A DNA stretch of 5,017 nt from CAG-273 sp963560005. Lineage in GTDB: Bacteria; Bacillota; Clostridia; TANB77; CAG-508. Shown one piece after another: positions 3,722 to 5,017 of the stretch. The translations under genes were made by a program, and so were the position numbers. The stretch spans positions 1 through 5,017 of the forward strand of contig CAUWNG010000114.1 of the NCBI GenBank assembly GCA_963560005.1, given 5' to 3'. Below the pieces are notes generated by a model. That model made no database searches. It was given only the letters and a program-made list of their open reading frames with translations, and was not told the DNA's origin. Numbering within the stretch: position 1 is the stretch's first letter; every line of letters begins with the position of its first letter.

Positions 3722-5017
3722 TTATCTTTTTAAGCGTAAATATCCTAATTCTTCCCATATATTATAAGCTAAGTTTAATCTAAATAATAATGTCGGTTTT
3801 GCTCCTGCTCTATTTTTATCAACAACAGCTGCATAATATCTAACATCTGGATTATCATATTTCTTTAAATCAAAATATTTTGTATCTACTTCTTTTAAAG
3901 AATATTCATATTTCTCATAAGAATCTCTATGGATTTGTTTCATTAAACACAATGTATCTAAAACTTCTTTTACTGTTCTACTAACTGCTAAATCATTTAC
4001 ATTTAAATTTACTGGCAATGTATCACTTTCCGCTAATTGTAATGTAGAACAAATAAACAAATTAAAATTTTGAGCCAAATTAGATAAAATTGTTGCTGTT
4101 TTTTTTAGTTCTTCACCTATGCCAATATTAGCAGTGTCTGTTTTTAATGTATCATAAAAAATATATTCTATTTTTTCTTTGTAATAATAATTCATTATTA
4201 CTTTCTTTAATTCATCATTTGTATGATCTGTTATGTTTATAAAATAAATCGAATTTAAAATTTCTTTATTTGCCCAATCTGTTATTTGAATGGTTTTATT
4301 ATATTCTGTAGAAACTTTTGAAAGCCTATCTGCAAATTCTATTTGTGTCTCATTTTCCCTTCTTAAAACATAACCTTTATCATCTACTTCTACATCATTT
4401 ATATTATCTGGTCTAAATTTGAATTCTAGTAATTCTCCTTCTGTTTTAGATAATTCTATTCCATGTACTTTTTGTATCTCTTTATTATTTATAATAGTAG
4501 TTATAAGACAAAGCCTCATTTTTTCCTCTGACATTTCATTAGATATTACTAATACTTTTTCTTTATGTACTAAAGCAACATTTGCTGCTATATCAATTGT
4601 AAATCTACTTTTACCTGAATTTGAAGGCATTGCAAAAGCCATTGTTTCCCCTTTTCTTATTCCTTTAAAAACACTTGTTAATATAGGAAATGGAAGTGGT
4701 AAACCATTTGTTAAATTATTATCCCCTAATCTCAAAAAACTAGAAAGTCCTTTATTTAAAACTGCTCTTTTAAATTTTCCTGTATCGTTAACTTGGATAA
4801 TTGCACTTTGTACTTCTTCCACAGACATTTTATCGTATAAAATATATGATTTTATTTCAATTATCTTTTTTTGTATTTCCTCTATTGGAATAGCTAAATA
4901 ATTTTTTCTTAACAAAAATAATTTTTTTAAATCCATATATATTTTTTCCATATTATAGTTCTGACCACGAACATCATTTTTTAATTTTCCTTTAAGTTTA
5001 TATACTTGTTCAGAATC
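3722..5017 (-). CDS. RecA/DnaB-like ATPase (helicase-type), 5' end beyond the window
   Basis: The frame remains open for 22 codons above the ATG at 4951, to the window edge, and that ATG lacks a ribosome site, so the true start probably lies outside. Numbering from that Met (409 aa seen): a helical N-terminal part (1-80), a linker, then a RecA-fold domain from about 88. Walker A is MPSNSGKS (108-115), in which the usual first glycine is methionine. ISNEM (136-140) follows a beta strand. Walker B is YIFYDTLK (263-270, D267). STLQLAESD (302-310) resembles the sensor SQL stretch of DnaB. DKNRAG (378-383) resembles the KNR arginine-finger region of DnaB helicases. An insertion of about 60 residues (roughly 165-225) interrupts the core compared with DnaB. 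The family hydrolyses ATP to move on single-stranded DNA. Whether this one is a replicative helicase of a phage or plasmid, or another KaiC/RecA-type ATPase, is open; no other replication or phage gene is visible. Confidence 0.8.
   Translation of the reverse strand, partial: DSEQVYKLKGKLKNDVRGQNYNMEKIYMDLKKLFLLRKNYLAIPIEEIQKKIIEIKSYILYDKMSVEEVQSAIIQVNDTGKFKRAVLNKGLSSFLRLGDNNLTNGLPLPFPILTSVFKGIRKGETMAFAMPSNSGKSRFTIDIAANVALVHKEKVLVISNEMSEEKMRLCLITTIINNKEIQKVHGIELSKTEGELLEFKFRPDNINDVEVDDKGYVLRRENETQIEFADRLSKVSTEYNKTIQITDWANKEILNSIYFINITDHTNDELKKVIMNYYYKEKIEYIFYDTLKTDTANIGIGEELKKTATILSNLAQNFNLFICSTLQLAESDTLPVNLNVNDLAVSRTVKEVLDTLCLMKQIHRDSYEKYEYSLKEVDTKYFDLKKYDNPDVRYYAAVVDKNRAGAKPTLLFRLNLAYNIWEELGYLRLKR

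Noticed and set aside
4419..4901. Plus-strand open frame of 160 codons opposite the ATPase gene
   Set aside because: It is antisense to a gene with clear Walker motifs, has no ribosome site or recognisable domain, and is a by-product of low stop frequency on the opposite strand.

Overview
The window is very AT-rich (roughly 22-25% G+C by eye in most genes). Its strong AGGAGG-type ribosome sites, TATAAT promoters and Gram-positive protein families point to a low-G+C Bacillota, most likely a clostridial species. No rRNA, tRNA, CRISPR array or transposase gene was found.

Layout. (1) Positions 78-1255, minus strand: a tight three-gene operon. A stand-alone LytTR DNA-binding regulator (155 aa) is followed by two small membrane proteins (101 aa with two membrane segments, 136 aa with one), joined by a 1-base gap and an 8-base overlap. 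This resembles the 'LytTR regulatory systems' of other Firmicutes, in which a short LytTR activator is encoded with a membrane protein that restrains it. (2) Positions 1256-1639: a divergent control region of about 380 bp. It holds a minus-strand promoter preceded by four LytTR-like half-sites in two 20-bp-spaced pairs, a leader with two copies of the same Shine-Dalgarno block, a perfect 10-bp hairpin between the second block and the regulator's start codon, a plus-strand extended -10 promoter, and two hairpins in the plus-strand leader. (3) Positions 1640-2188, plus strand: a secreted protein of unknown family (182 aa with signal peptide) whose gene is clearly richer in G+C than its neighbours. 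A perfect 12-bp inverted repeat (1592-1603 and 2225-2236) flanks it, and a strong terminator hairpin follows. (4) Positions 2291-3544, minus strand: a membrane-bound family 2 glycosyltransferase with its own near-consensus promoter. (5) Positions 3722-5017, minus strand: a RecA/DnaB-like ATPase. Its frame stays open to the window edge, so the gene is incomplete here.

How it may work together (inference). The LytTR regulator probably binds the four half-sites upstream of its own promoter, so the operon would be self-regulating, with the two membrane proteins as candidate sensors or inhibitors. The divergent secreted protein is a candidate output or partner, but its base composition and flanking inverted repeat suggest it arrived separately. 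The glycosyltransferase and ATPase have no visible link to the regulator.

The best candidates for something new are the LytTR operon with its unusual leader (a hairpin that would bring a distant Shine-Dalgarno to 7 nt from the start codon) and the inverted-repeat-flanked secreted-protein cassette.
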